Source of the DNA: Sanderia malayensis
Lineage: Eukaryota > Cnidaria > Scyphozoa > Semaeostomeae > Pelagiidae
DNA length: 64,000 bases
Reading direction: 5' to 3'
NCBI GenBank assembly: GCA_013076295.1
Contig: RQOL01000876.1
Span: 5,270,001 to 5,334,000, forward strand
Shown here: piece by piece, positions 47,970 through 59,698 of the stretch
How positions within the stretch are numbered: the stretch's first letter is position 1
Layout of the letters: each line of letters begins with the position of its first letter
The notes under the pieces: model-generated
The model's database searches: none
What the model was told of the DNA's origin: nothing
Seen by the model: the letters and a program-made list of their open reading frames with translations, nothing else
Translations under genes and position numbers: made by a program

Positions 47970-49272
47970 TATACGTGTTATAGAGTGCTCTTTTTACATG
48001 AAGTACATAGTATGTTGGGGGGGTTGCACAGATTCTTCTTCTTCTGTTGTTTTTGTAATGGCGGCGATTGGCCTAGTTGCAAATTGTACATTGTATTGTA
48101 GGTAGTATTAAATGATTTTTATGTAGAGTTGTAAATTATAGGATTCGCATTTAAATAATAGAACATTCTTGAAGAAGTTCAAGCATTTTGGCTTTTTCCA
48201 AGAGCTGGATGAATGGGCAAATAATGCTTTACCTCCTGCACAAAAGACGAAACGAAGAACTGAAGAAGAAATCCCACGTTCATTGAGGTTTAATAGAGAT
48301 GTTGAAATTAGACATTACAATGGGAAAATCCTGCAAGGGTTTACAAACGTGGAAAGGCTACTGGGATAAAAGAATCTAATGGTATAATTACACCAAATTT
48401 AATTTCTAATAAGCTTAGATACATAAACATAACCTAATAATAGGAAGCAAAATCGTTTTAATTTTAATTGAGTGATAAACATGTTTTGACATTTTTAAGC
48501 AGGCTCTGATGCAAGTTATAGTGATAATTTTGATGAAGTGCCCGGAGCACATTGAATATTCCATCTATAGGCAAATACATACTTTATAATACATTTTTTG
48601 TATTGATTTAATTTGTTAAATTTCACATTGATGGTTGCTTTGAACATGAAACTATGAGTAACACCAAAATTGGGTTTTTCTATTCTCATGCTGCAATTAA
48701 GTGCAAACATTGATAGACCACCCAGCTCTTCTTCCTGATATCAAGTGAATTTCTTGTAGCAACATCAAGCTCAATGCACAATTGCATGTCAGGGTATTCA
48801 TGGCAAATCATTGATGTAGCATTTTATTTTGTCTTGATGTCTAGTGTTTAGGCTTACAAATGCTTAAATTTTAAATATTCCTATCTCAAACTGTTCATGG
48901 AAGGTTATTGTGGAACTGGAAAGGTTGGGAACAGAGTTTCCTTCTTTGAAAAAAGAAACACAGTGGTAAATGATAAAGAAAACATTGAATGAAAGTTGGC
49001 CTTAAGTCAGAGAAGGCTTACTTCAACATAATATGTTTGATTAGTGATTGCATCTCAGATAATGCTGCCATTTGCAGAAACTGCAACATTCTTGATGCAA
49101 GTATTTGGTGCATGTCATGCCTTAAGCTTCTTTGCACTGAATGTGAGAGTAAACTTCATTGAAAGTTAGCTTTTCTCAAGAGACACAGTTGGCTTAATGG
49201 CTATTCCCAACAAATAGGAAATGGATTTACAGTAGTTGAGAGAGTGATATTTGTATAGTTGGTCTTGTAATT
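47970..49272. other. Unassigned DNA
   Basis: A 66-codon open stretch at 48169-48369 (FKHFGFFQELDEWANN and so on) is the only frame with ordinary-looking composition, but nothing confirms it as an exon. The remainder is featureless. Confidence 0.3.
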
Positions 49273-49273
49273 A

Positions 49274-49448
49274 CAGTCTACTCTCGATAAGTGGAACCCC
49301 GGATAAGTGGAACTTTTGTTTAATGGAACCAATTTCTCCGGTCCCTTGGATTTGGATCAACGAACCTATAATTCGGATAAGTGGAACATTCGATAAGTGG
49401 GACCATTTTTTCGGTTCCGTGTAGGTTCCACTTACCGAGAGTATACTG
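49274..49448. mobile_element. 175-bp mariner-type MITE flanked by TA
   Basis: CAGTCTACTCTCGATAAGTG and CACTTACCGAGAGTATACTG are inverted ends, with repeated GGATAAGTGGAAC inside. TA dinucleotides flank both ends. Same size class as 18195 and 39531 but with a different core word. Confidence 0.85.
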
Positions 49449-50343
49449 TAATCAATTGAGCAACGAAATTGCTCGGTAAACTCGGTAAGCCGGTCAGTAA
49501 ATCTCGTAACGCACCTATGTTACATTTTCAGTTCTTTAGATCGTGAGACATTCTGAAAGCTATCGTGTTTCTCAGATACGTCAAGAAATAGAGTAAAGCC
49601 GAGGAAATCAATGTTTTCAAGGAAGATTGCTTTGAAACATGTGATTGAAAAATATAACACCCCAACGAAGCTGGCAAGCAATGCAATGCTGCGTTGATGT
49701 TATTTATAGAGACGTCATTTGTGGCAAATTTCCCTGGAATAATGAGGATGGTTCGTTTCAATGATTGACTTAAATTACTTAATTATGTCCCCGTATTCCT
49801 AAAAAAGACCACTGTTAATAAGCACGTGATGAAATAATTTAACGTATAAAAATCAGTTGCTTTGAAGATTCGCTAATGCTCATGCTCCTTTCAACCCCAC
49901 GTACAGTGGGTTAGCTCGCTACGCTCGCTTGTCTATCTATTATCAAGAAACATTGACTGATATATTATATTGATAAGCATGTACTGGTAAAACGATGTAG
50001 GGAAGAGCTCTCTTGTGCACTGAAAAAATGTCAGTTGTATAAAGAGAAAGTGAAGGTGGCAGAGTTGAAAATTGTAAAAATTGACAATAGAATTCAAGAT
50101 TAACAGCATAATTTTGTGTTTTACTATGCAAATATCTTGCTTATTAATGCAATTTGTGCTTATGTTGGCTTAACTTCTTCTTTGTTAGAAATAAAGAATT
50201 GTGGAAACGACTTTGCTTTTGGTTCAACTTCATACAGATTTACTAAAGATCCAGTATATGTAAGTGCTTTTAAGTCAATTGTTTTATTATATATAACCTA
50301 TTATACTTTTCAATTCAAAAGTAATGATGATCATCTGACCAAG
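49449..50343. other. Unassigned DNA
   Basis: No recognised gene, RNA or repeat terminus. Confidence 0.3.
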
Positions 50344-50543
50344 TTCGCATTCAGTGGCGTAGCCAGAGGGTGGAGATTGGGGGGGGGGCAAACAGGCAAA
50401 TTTTTTGGCAAATGAAGCCTTGTTTTTTTGTCGTACCCCCTACAAAATTTATTGCAGATTTGCACTTTTCTCAGAGACCAACTTTCTGCGAATTGGGGGG
50501 TGGCTACCCTCCTTGCCCCCCTCGCAACGCTACTGTTCGCATT
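50344..50543. mobile_element. 184-bp hAT-type MITE with exact 8-bp target duplication
   Basis: TTCGCATT at 50344-50351 and 50536-50543 flanks an element starting CAGTGGCGTAGCCAGAGGG and ending CCCCTCGCAACGCTACTG. Eight-bp duplications and CAGTG-type ends are hallmarks of hAT elements. The interior is only a GGGGG-rich spacer. Confidence 0.9.
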
Positions 50544-53500
50544 TGACCAACAGAGTTATTATTTGCTGCTCTTTACGGTTTGCTTTGCAACCTCCTTTTG
50601 GGATGGTATGTAACGATCATTTTTGAATATTTATACTGAATGCCCGTATGTAGGATGGATTGGATTAAATGAAGTCTCATTCAGAAGGCGAAAGAAAACT
50701 TTAATTCATAAGTTAATTTTTGGAAAAGTGGGAGCTAGTAAGATGTATTTTTGCAATGAGCATGGGGAAAAACTGTTGATAAGGGCGAAGTTAAAATATA
50801 AGCCTTGCTAACTTTTTATTTTGATTATTATTGCAAATTATCTGAGTAATATAATATATAACGGAAGTTATATTTTTTGGACAAACGAAGCTAGCGCATG
50901 CGGTAACGTTCATGACGCCCAATCATCTTGTGGGTATGACCACTATATGTGAAACTATATGTGAATTATTATCGTGCATAAAGCTATGCACAATAATTTA
51001 TTGAAAAATGATTCATTTCTATCATTGTGAGCATAAAAGCCGTAAAACGTCCTTGGGGTCTGTTGACATTGTTAATTGTGAATAATTGTAAAGAAGAATC
51101 TATTTTCACTTCCAAGTTAGCTATAAATGGGTGAGTCAGCTCTATTTACTTATTCATTACAATTATTACCGCTTTTTTGCTTAAATTCATTATATTTTAG
51201 ATCTTTAGAAAATGTGGCGCATAGTCTTTCTAATAAGTGATTGCTGATAAATAAGGAAAACTGCGGGAGATTTGTTTAAGAAAGCCAAGAGTCCCATAAA
51301 AAACTGCTTAATTCTAGAGTATACAAAAATTGTGGTGGGTGAGGAGATACTTTCCATATCTTTCGAAATCAAGTTTACATTACTGGATTTATAAATCGAG
51401 TTCCCAACAAAAAAGAAGGTTTGAAAATCATTTTTACATTTTGACGCAAGAAATTGTTTAAAGATGCAAAAATGAGTCAGAAGATGCACAATAACAAACT
51501 TGACATGCTATGAGTCGCATCCAACTAATCGATGTTTTCTGGAATACGGTGCGCGTTTTGATTATCAAAATTGTACCAGGCAAGTTTTTATTTTCGGATT
51601 TGCTTTCTCCAAATTGTGGTAGCTACAAATGAAAGCTTCATATTTTATAATGACGAATGACCTGAAGTATCGGCAAATAAGCTTCGAACTTCACATTTTT
51701 GATTGTTGTTACCAGAAACAAAGCCAAAAATTGAACAAAGCACAATATGTTATTTTCAGTTATTTGTGGTGATGAAATTATTCCATTGTGAGATGTTCCT
51801 AAGAGATTTTGTCTTTAGTACTCTAGCTGCATTCACGCATCATAAAAGCTATCTCTTAATTGAAATAGGTGGAATCACTTTGAATAACATTCGGAGTGTG
51901 ATGTAAGTTAATGTTTAAAACAACGCTAACTAACATCAACAAAATAATTATTAAGATAAAAGTCAGGTTAAATAGAAGATTTCTAGTAAGTTCTATTTTA
52001 AGTACCGGGATTATTATAGATTACATCCCAAAAAATGCCAACAAAATTTTGCGGCCCAATTGTTTGGGGGCCCTTGGTTTTATGCAAAGGTGCACACCGT
52101 ACGTTTCCCACTGTCCCGTTGTTGCATCGAAACTATACCATTTATCGAAGTTACACGGGTTAAATTTATTTGTTCTAATATATTCCATATCCCTCTTTCA
52201 TCCAATTTGACTGAAACGTTTCAGTTTATCGAAACGAAAGTTTGCCGAACTTTCGGCTGGCCGAAAAGACCTGCGATCAAAATTTGCAATACCCTTGAAA
52301 ATATCTACATTTTCTAAATAGTCTTCCACCACAAAAAGTGAACTGCTTAATAAGCTCATTGAATGGGCTGGAACACGACTTAAAATGTAAAGGCGCGAGC
52401 CAAACCACGGCACGGGTCCCATGCGGACAAGAATGGGACACCATGTCACAACGCTTGTTTTTATTATTATTGTAAGCATAAATAGAGTAAAGTGAGTAGA
52501 GAAGGATTGGGAGAGCAAAACAGTCCGTCAACCTCAGAGGGTTAAAGAGAAGACAAGTGCTAGCTACAGTGGCGGCCTTGGGCCAGCCGTACCGCACCTT
52601 ACGACAAAAACTCGCTGTCTTTATTGTGTCTAAGTTGTTTCGTCACTATTCAATAGTATCTCTGAAATTTCTTGGAAAAGTCTTGACGAGAGTGGTTTTG
52701 AAACAAACAAGTGAAAAAAACTTACAGAGTGTCTTCGCAACATCAAAAATGTTCGCCAATGCAAACTTGATCCATCTTTGTTTTTCGCTTTTGACTTCAA
52801 TCTCTTTAATGCTGATTTTATTCTCCGATTGGCAGCTGGGATTCAGATCACTCGTGGGCAAACAAAATTTATCAAACAGAAATACTATGTACTACGCTAC
52901 AGTATACTTACAAGTTACATCAGTTGCGGCGGGAAATCTCGAGTAATCCCGTGTCTCTGCTGGGAACAGAGTGAAAAGAACAAGAAGGAAGCAAGTAAGG
53001 ATAATTAATTTAGAAAATTTTGGTTCTGGTGCTGCTGAATCTTGAACTGTTATTGTCTCTATCATTGCACTCTATCATATCTAACGTCACTCCAATCTCG
53101 CTATCCTGAATCCTTATTAACATGATATTCAATGCTCACACTCACATCTGCAGTGGAATCAGTTTTAAGAAAAAGAAGGTATTTGGGTCATTTTCAATTA
53201 TTTTAGATACTTTAATTTCAAAAAGCAATGAATATCAATAGCGCGACAAAAGAAAAAAACAGCCCAGCAAACCATCTGAACATTAATGTTGATGTAAGAA
53301 AACCAGAGAAACCAGAAAAATCCCAAAAGTTTTGCAATCACAAAATAATGTTCATCTGGTAAATCAAAATTGAAAACAAATAAAAAAACCATAAATTTCA
53401 TTTAAGAACAAACAAGCTTAACCAACTGTTAAAACTTAACCGTTTACGAAATCAATAGAATATGAAAAACAAAACGTTTCACTTAAAAAAATACAGACAG

Positions 53501-53644
53501 AAAATGTACATGATTATCAGTAAAAGAGTAATCGTTACAGATTGTTATTAATTGGATCATATGGCAATAACATAACAATCAACAAATTAAAATAATTTAG
53601 AGATTCTAGACTTGAGTATAAGACATCCAATCCAATATTATACT
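50544..53644. other. Gene-poor DNA
   Basis: Only short, unconvincing frames. A palindrome ACTGAAACGTTTCAGT lies near 52210. No homologue recognised. Confidence 0.35.
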
Positions 53645-53959
53645 TAAGGTAATGTGATTGGATATGCTTCTCCATCTTTGACTACATATGAATTTCCATT
53701 CTCCACAATGAAATGTGATGTAGAAGAAGCACCAGATGGAGAGAAAGTGATAATAGAAGAAGAGACAGAAGTTGTTAGTAAGGAAACTGAAGGTTTTGAA
53801 GAAATAGCAGCAGAAGAAAAACCAGTGGTTGAAAGTGAAGAAATAGAGGACTTTGATAAAATGACACAAGAAGAAGTAGAAGGCCTTGAAGATGTGATAG
53901 ATAAAGGAGACGAAACAGAAGAAAAAAAGACTGAGAATGAGAAACTGATGGTATTATAA
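53645..53959 (+). CDS. Possible terminal exon with acidic tail (orphan)
   Basis: After an AG at about 53646-53647 the frame reads NVIGYASPSLTTYEFPF, then a run of glutamate- and valine-rich sequence of about 75 residues ending EKLMVL and a stop. There is no ATG in a suitable place, so if real it is a 3' exon; AATAAA lies near 54026. I could not find the preceding exon or recognise the protein. The bias may be just a purine-rich tract that happens to be open. Confidence 0.3.
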
Positions 53960-54445
53960 AAGAAGATACCTATATAACTTGAAAAGATTGGCCATTTTCG
54001 CCTTAGGGACTTCCAAATCTGAAAGCAATAAAAAGCTGACTTATTGCTTAAAAAAGATTGCTTTCTGTATTACAAAATAGAGATCAAGTAAACTAATATG
54101 TGCCACTATCAGAATAACAGAATTCATGTAACAAAATGTAGGTAGAATTGTAGGCCTAAAAGTGATAAAAAATTGTAAAAAGTTCCTTGGTGATTTCGCT
54201 CAATATGTTAACAAAAGTTGTCAGAAATTAGATTTAAATAAACTTTAACTACTAAGTAACTTACCGAGATTATTCTCATAATCCCGAAAAACAGTTGCAT
54301 TTGGCTCCATCGTAGAAAAATTGTGAGTTGTGATCAATTATTGAGAGAAAAAGAGAATAAATGAGAAAGGATAAGAACTTGGTGTGCATTGCGCATGCGA
54401 TGTGTATCACAGAAACACAACTGACAACAGCACTTACAACATAAA

Positions 54446-54507
54446 CCAGATATGAACACAACGTTCATATCTGATTGCAGAGTGCATATGGTCATTATGT
54501 TCATATC
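54446..54507. repeat. 62-bp repeat, inverted partner of 47908-47969
   Basis: Reverse complement of the left copy with two differences. It lies about 40 bp outside the left end of the 1.5-kb foldback element. Confidence 0.8.
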
Positions 54508-54547
54508 TAGGAAGAGACCATGTTGTTAATAGAGGCATGAGTATGGG

Positions 54548-56085
54548 TTGGTTTACACGAGAACGGATCCAATTGTTGAGCATGCGCAGTTGTTCAAGTT
54601 AAGGCGTGTTTTGTTGTTGTTAGTTACTTGTAATTGCGCCAAAACACTCTCAGAAAATGGCGAACACGAATTTCCTTCCTTCACCTGCCCCAGTTGTTTG
54701 GTTCAACATGAACTTCAATCGCTGTCGATGTTGTTCGCAAACTAAACTTACCACATACAACAAAGAAGCTATATTGGAAAACATCAGAGACAAAATTGAT
54801 ATTACTTGCTTTTCAATAGGCCCAGACATTTGTACCGCTTATATTTTGGACTTCCGGCGATTATGGAGTGTCGTTTGCGTCTTTATTCCAATTGCGTATT
54901 TCCATGGTCATTAATAATATTATATGCCAATACTTTCTATATGTTACAATTAAATGGCAGTTTTTCAATTTCGTATGGTCTATTCAAACTTTATATGGTC
55001 ATGGTCTTTTCAATTTTGTATATGGTCTTTTCAATTTTGCATATGGTCTTTTCACATTTTATATGGCATGATGCATTGCGGCATGGTGTGATGCATTGCG
55101 GCATGGTGTAATGCATTGCGATTTTGAAAATCTTGGCGGGAAAATTGTGTCACCACGTGAGTCTGGCCTAGCTTAGTTACTTTGTCGAGAATGTCGGAGA
55201 ATCAAGATATCAGACAGGCTGTTACGCGTATTAATGAACTTGCATCGGAAGGGGAGAGGCTTTTGGCAGCTCTTCGGGCAGCTCATCTTCCAAGGGTTCA
55301 GCAGGGTAGTGATAATAATTAAACCGAGTACTGGGAGAGCTGTCTGAAAAACCCTTCAGCTGCAGTAAAAAAATTATTCAATGCTTTCACTGGATCTCCT
55401 CTTGCTCTGGCAAGCTCATCACGAGTCAACTGTCGTCTGCTTAACATTTACTTGACGGAAAATCTATGCAATAAACAACGTTTGGCTACAAGTTTAGGCC
55501 ACTGGACTAAGTTCTTGCCAGACTCACGTGGTGACACAATTTTCCCGCCAAGATTTTCAAAATCGCAATGCATTACACCATGCCGCAATGCATCACACCA
55601 TGCCGCAATGCATCATGCCATATAAAATGTGAAAAGACCATATGCAAAATTGAAAAGACCATATACAAAATTGAAAAGACCATGACCATATAAAGTTTGA
55701 ATAGACCATACGAAATTGAAAAACTGCCATTTAATTGTAACATATAGAAAGTATTGGCATATAATATTATTAATGACCATGGAAATACGCAATTGGAATA
55801 AAGACGCAAACGACACTCCATAGGCGATAACACAACCTCAGTTGCAATAGCCTCAGTTCAGTGCCGTGCCTGTTCTGGTTCCGTTCCAAGCGTTTACACG
55901 ACACCGATACGGGAACGGACCCAAATGGATCCGCTTTTCTAGCGTGCCCAAAAAGATACGATCCCGTTCCCAAAAAGGAACGGATCCATGCGTACCCGTG
56001 TAAACGAAACACCTATCGTAACCTTTTTTGGAACGGATCCACTCGGATCCGTTCCCGTGTAAACGGGGCCTTAGTTTGAGAATTG
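54548..56085. mobile_element. 1.5-kb foldback transposon with 306-bp perfect inner arms
   Basis: The outer ends are GGTTTACACGAGAACGGATC and, at the right, GATCCGTTCCCGTGTAAACG with several further GGATCCG subrepeats (55860-56070). Inner arms 54862-55167 and 55517-55822 appear identical in reverse complement over 306 bp, separated by 349 bp. The arms contain a run of TATGGTCTTTTCAATTTTG units (about 20 bp). The spacer holds a 44-codon frame from 55190 (MSENQDIRQAVTRINELASE and so on). No transposase is visible. The superfamily is uncertain. Confidence 0.82.
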
Positions 56086-56276
56086 ATCTTTATGCAGTAT
56101 GTGTGATCACTGATACATTTTGTCTCCTTGGTATGCAGCTTATCCAGATCTTTGGCTAGGGTGGTTCTTTCCTCCTTTCCCCTAAAATTCTTGTCTTCTG
56201 GTGTTATTTTCGTGAAATAAAATTTCATTGCCTGGTATGCTACTGTCTCGCCTGAGAATGTGGCCAAACAATCTCC

Positions 56277-56475
56277 ATGAAATATACAGTCGGAAAATTT
56301 AACAGTCCGAAATTTTTACCATCCGCAAATCTTACCGTCCGAAAATGTTACTGCCAATTTCGTAAAGATATTATCCGAAAGTCCTTTGAGTCTTTTTACA
56401 TTTTGTCCGAAATCAGGACTTTTAGCCCGAAATTTTCTGTCCAAAAACTAAACGTCCGAAATTTTTGGGGATAAC
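56277..56475. repeat. Degenerate GTCCGAAAATTTT short-period array
   Basis: The word (A/C)GTCCGAAA(A/T)TTTT recurs about nine times with irregular spacing of 15-25 bp, in direct orientation. It may be a decayed subterminal repeat region of a transposon. Confidence 0.6.
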
Positions 56476-57291
56476 CCCCGCCCAACCAGTCAACATGCCA
56501 TCTTCAAAATTTGGGGCCACCCAAAAACTATAGTCTATTTCGTCAATGATAAATTATGCAAATGATATTTCTATGTGAATTATTTAATGATGATGATTTA
56601 TTATTTACAAAGTTTGATATTTACTAACAGACTATCAGTCTTACCAATGGTTTGGTTCGTGTCGATTTTATTCGAGATTCAGGAGGCTTTCAAAGATGAA
56701 AACAAACAGCTTGTGATTTTACGAATTTTCTTGAATTACCAACTGGAACTAAAAATCTGGCAAACTAAATCAAGTAACGAATATATATCTTAGTTAAAGG
56801 GAACAGGAAGATAATTTTTGTGTCCTGTTTTGATTGCTTTTTGTGCAAAACGTTTACGGAAAATTTCAAGTAATAAAATATGAAATGTTAAAAAAAATAA
56901 CAAAAAAAACTAAAAACTTCTACAAGACCACTTAAATTAGCATGCAAATTAAAAAAATCAGCCCAGATTGAAATCTAAATTAAAAACTAAAAATTTCACT
57001 GCACAATACATTATTTGATGATATTCTATTATTAATCTGCTGGTTCAACAATTTAATATATAAATTTATCATAATTGTCCAATTTTCCGTTTCTAAATCA
57101 TGGTGAACTTAAATATACGAATAAAGTATAAAAAGTAAAAGTGGTATAAAATAATAACTGTAAGATGCTACCATCGCATCACACTGATAAACCAGGTCCA
57201 ACTTATTGTTTGTTAAAGCATTGTTCTTGCTCTCTACCTTCAGTCTTCCTCAGTCTTGATTTCTTGACTTTCTACTTGAGAAATGGCAAAT
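56476..57291. other. 3' flank of the DUF6119-like gene
   Basis: AT-rich and featureless. It presumably includes the 3' UTR of the minus-strand gene. Confidence 0.35.
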
Positions 57292-59615
57292 TCAAACCCA
57301 CACAATCAAAAACTGGTCGGTGCAAATGAGGTCTAACATTGCTAAATGTGAACGAGAGAATGCTTCGGGAAGGTCTTTGTAATCTTTAAGCTCTTTCTCT
57401 GCAGGTTTTGATTCCGTTGCCTCTGTTTTTGAATTCTTGAATGTTACATTGTCCTCTCTGAACGCGTAGACAAAAACAATTTTGTTTTTTTTAAATAAAT
57501 TGAGAAACTCTCCCTTGCGAATTTTGCCAAAGATTTTTCCCTCAATTTTCTCATCACTTTTTACAACAGCGTCAAAGTATCTGGCCAAATAACATTCATC
57601 GGAGCCAGCATCAATTGACGCTGTTACACACATAGCAGTGTCTCTGATTTGCGAGCATGCTACCCGTGTGTTTTGACCAATACCTGCCTTTACATGGAAC
57701 AAAAAAATCTTGCCCTCGCAGATCTTCATGATGTCGAATAGTTTGATGTTATCCAAGAATATTGTGTCTGCAACATAATATCCTTCTTTGGCACTATATA
57801 ATTGGTTATATTCATCTTCCCTTATACTTAGCGGCCAAGAAATCCCAAGATGGGCATCAATGGGTTGTTCTTTGAATTTGTCAGAAACCAATCTTGTGAA
57901 ACGATCTTTAAAATCTTGACTGAACTTAAACCACTTGTCTTCAACTTTAGAAAAAACTTGATGTGATTCATCCACTATATCCCCATTGACAAAATTAATG
58001 AACAAATCTTCATACTTCTTCCCAGGGTAATCTCTGGACGTGAATGAACACTTTAAGCTCCCTAATATCTCTGCCAACCTTTTTTTACAGGTTGCTTGAA
58101 AGGTTTTGAGTGCTGCAAGAGTCTCTGCATAGGATAATATACTGTCTACCATTACTTCTTCTTTACTATCTTCATGGTATAGATAGCAAGGAGAATTCTC
58201 ATTGCCTTCTGGAGGTAAAAACGTAAATGTAGCAAGATTGGAGTTATCTTTCACTTTGTGGAGCATGTCCTTAAAGTGCCACTATAGCTTTTATTTTATT
58301 TGCTAAAACTATAGATTCGAATTCACTGATTCTGAATCTGCTTTTACTTTTTTGATCTCATGAGTACTTTTGGACAGCCACTACATGGAAATTTTGCATT
58401 TCAATTTCAATGCAACTGACCGATCGAAATTGTTTAAAAATCCCATTCTGGGTAACCGACGCACAATGTCTAACTATTTGAGTAAAAAAACGAATAGAAA
58501 TATTCGTGTTCTGGGAGAAAATCAGTGTCAAACTTGTTGCTTCAGTACGGGAACAAAAACGGGGTCCCTACTATGATGTCATAGTAGGTAGATCCCAGTC
58601 CTTGAAGTGTGTCAAGAAAAATGGTGAAAGTGACGAAATATCGACACTTTCACACGTTATAACTCGCGAACTACGCGCCAGATTTCAAAAATATTTTCAG
58701 ATTTGAAATCAGCGTTGCAAGTTTTCTTGATATAAAGAATAAAAAAAAAAGCTATAGTGGCACTTTAGCAATTTTTTCTATAAGGAGATTTTGCAACTAA
58801 GCACTTGTCTCCTTGTCTGCTTCCTGAACATGGCCAAATACAGAAGACACTGCATGAAAATTCTGATCCAAGTATTCAATTATTTTGACCCTATCCTCTA
58901 AAGAAATTGCTTTCCGAAACCTTATTCCTTCCCTTGTTATAAGGACTCTGGCAGGCAGATTATCATTTAGATTCAAATCCGAGAAATCTTCCAATAGTGA
59001 GTTAGCTTCATCAATACGGCCTTCAATATGCGTTACCCAGCTCGATGGCCGAACAGGGCCAAGTATGGTTGGGCTTCGGTAAACATGTGCTGCTTGACAA
59101 TAAGCACCAGTACGATATTTTTTCTTAACATAATTTACTTTCTCCACTAAACCATTGCCAAACTCAGTGGAAAAATTTGGATCTTTAACATCTTTCACCA
59201 AATGATGTGCTGTGCCATTTGTGAAGCAGTAGATTGACTCTGTATTTTTTGGCAAAACAAAGAAAATTGTATTGATGGTTAATTCATCAAAGTCATTTCC
59301 TTTTTTTGATAGATAACCATCACGCTTCATTAACTTGCCAATAGGCAACTTTCTAATTACTTTTTTCTGATAGAATCCAAGAATAATGGAATTCGATATT
59401 TCAGAAGGCAGACCTTCCATCTTCTTATATCCTTCAACAAGTCTAGTAAGATCTTCACAAAGCTTTCGTCTGTCTTCCTCATTCTCACTGACATATTTTT
59501 CTGCAACAGTCTCCTCCGAATTTATGTTGCGAGATTCGTTGACGTGCCTTTCAGCTTTGTGAAAGTCGATTTTCCTGATAGTTGCTTCAGGCCATGGATG
59601 ATTATGATCAGCCAT
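57292..59615 (-). CDS. DUF6119 / TIGR04141-like protein, two coding blocks
   Basis: Coding blocks 59615 to about 58842 and 58269-57292 on the minus strand. If joined by a GT-AG intron (donor GTATTT after 58842, acceptor AAG before 58269, phase 0) the product is about 583 residues, close to the roughly 540 of the family. The layout matches what I recall of TIGR04141: a TNGTAHHLV segment followed by EFGNGLVEKVN; VTHIEGRID; then in the second block KYEDLFINFVNGDIVDE, DKWFKF, DEYNQLYSAKEGYYVAD, DIMKICEGKIFLFHVK (about residues 438-452) and a C-terminal LPEAFSRSHLAML. The family is known mainly from bacteria with sporadic distribution and no settled function. Without splicing, the first block ends in its own TAG at 58797. 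A MITE fills most of the gap. Confidence 0.66.
58272..58767. mobile_element. About 496-bp MITE between the two coding blocks of the DUF6119-like gene
   Basis: Ends TAAAGTGCCACTATAGCTTT and AAAAGCTATAGTGGCACTTTA are perfect inverted repeats of about 20 bp. Possible TTA/TAA target suggests PIF/Harbinger, but the duplication is not clean. The interior is non-coding. It supplies most of the presumed intron, and the likely splice acceptor lies immediately beyond its end. Confidence 0.82.
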
Positions 59616-59698
59616 ATCAGCTAAAAAGGCACAGTGAATTCAAATAAGGCTCAGACCTAAGTAAGTTCTTGTGATGGCGCTGACAAACAGCGAACAGG

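Noticed and set aside
48169..48369. 66-codon plus-strand frame (FKHFGFFQELDEW)
   Set aside because: Composition is protein-like but there is no homologue, partner exon or convincing start.
54806..55833. Matching hydrophobic frames on both strands
   Set aside because: They are the same translation of the two identical inverted arms, mostly of TATGGTCTTTTCAATTTTG units.
57292..59615. Bacterial contamination as the explanation of the DUF6119-like gene
   Set aside because: The AT-rich flanks, MITEs on both sides and within the gap, and continuity with animal genes argue that it is part of the nuclear contig, although only long reads can settle this.
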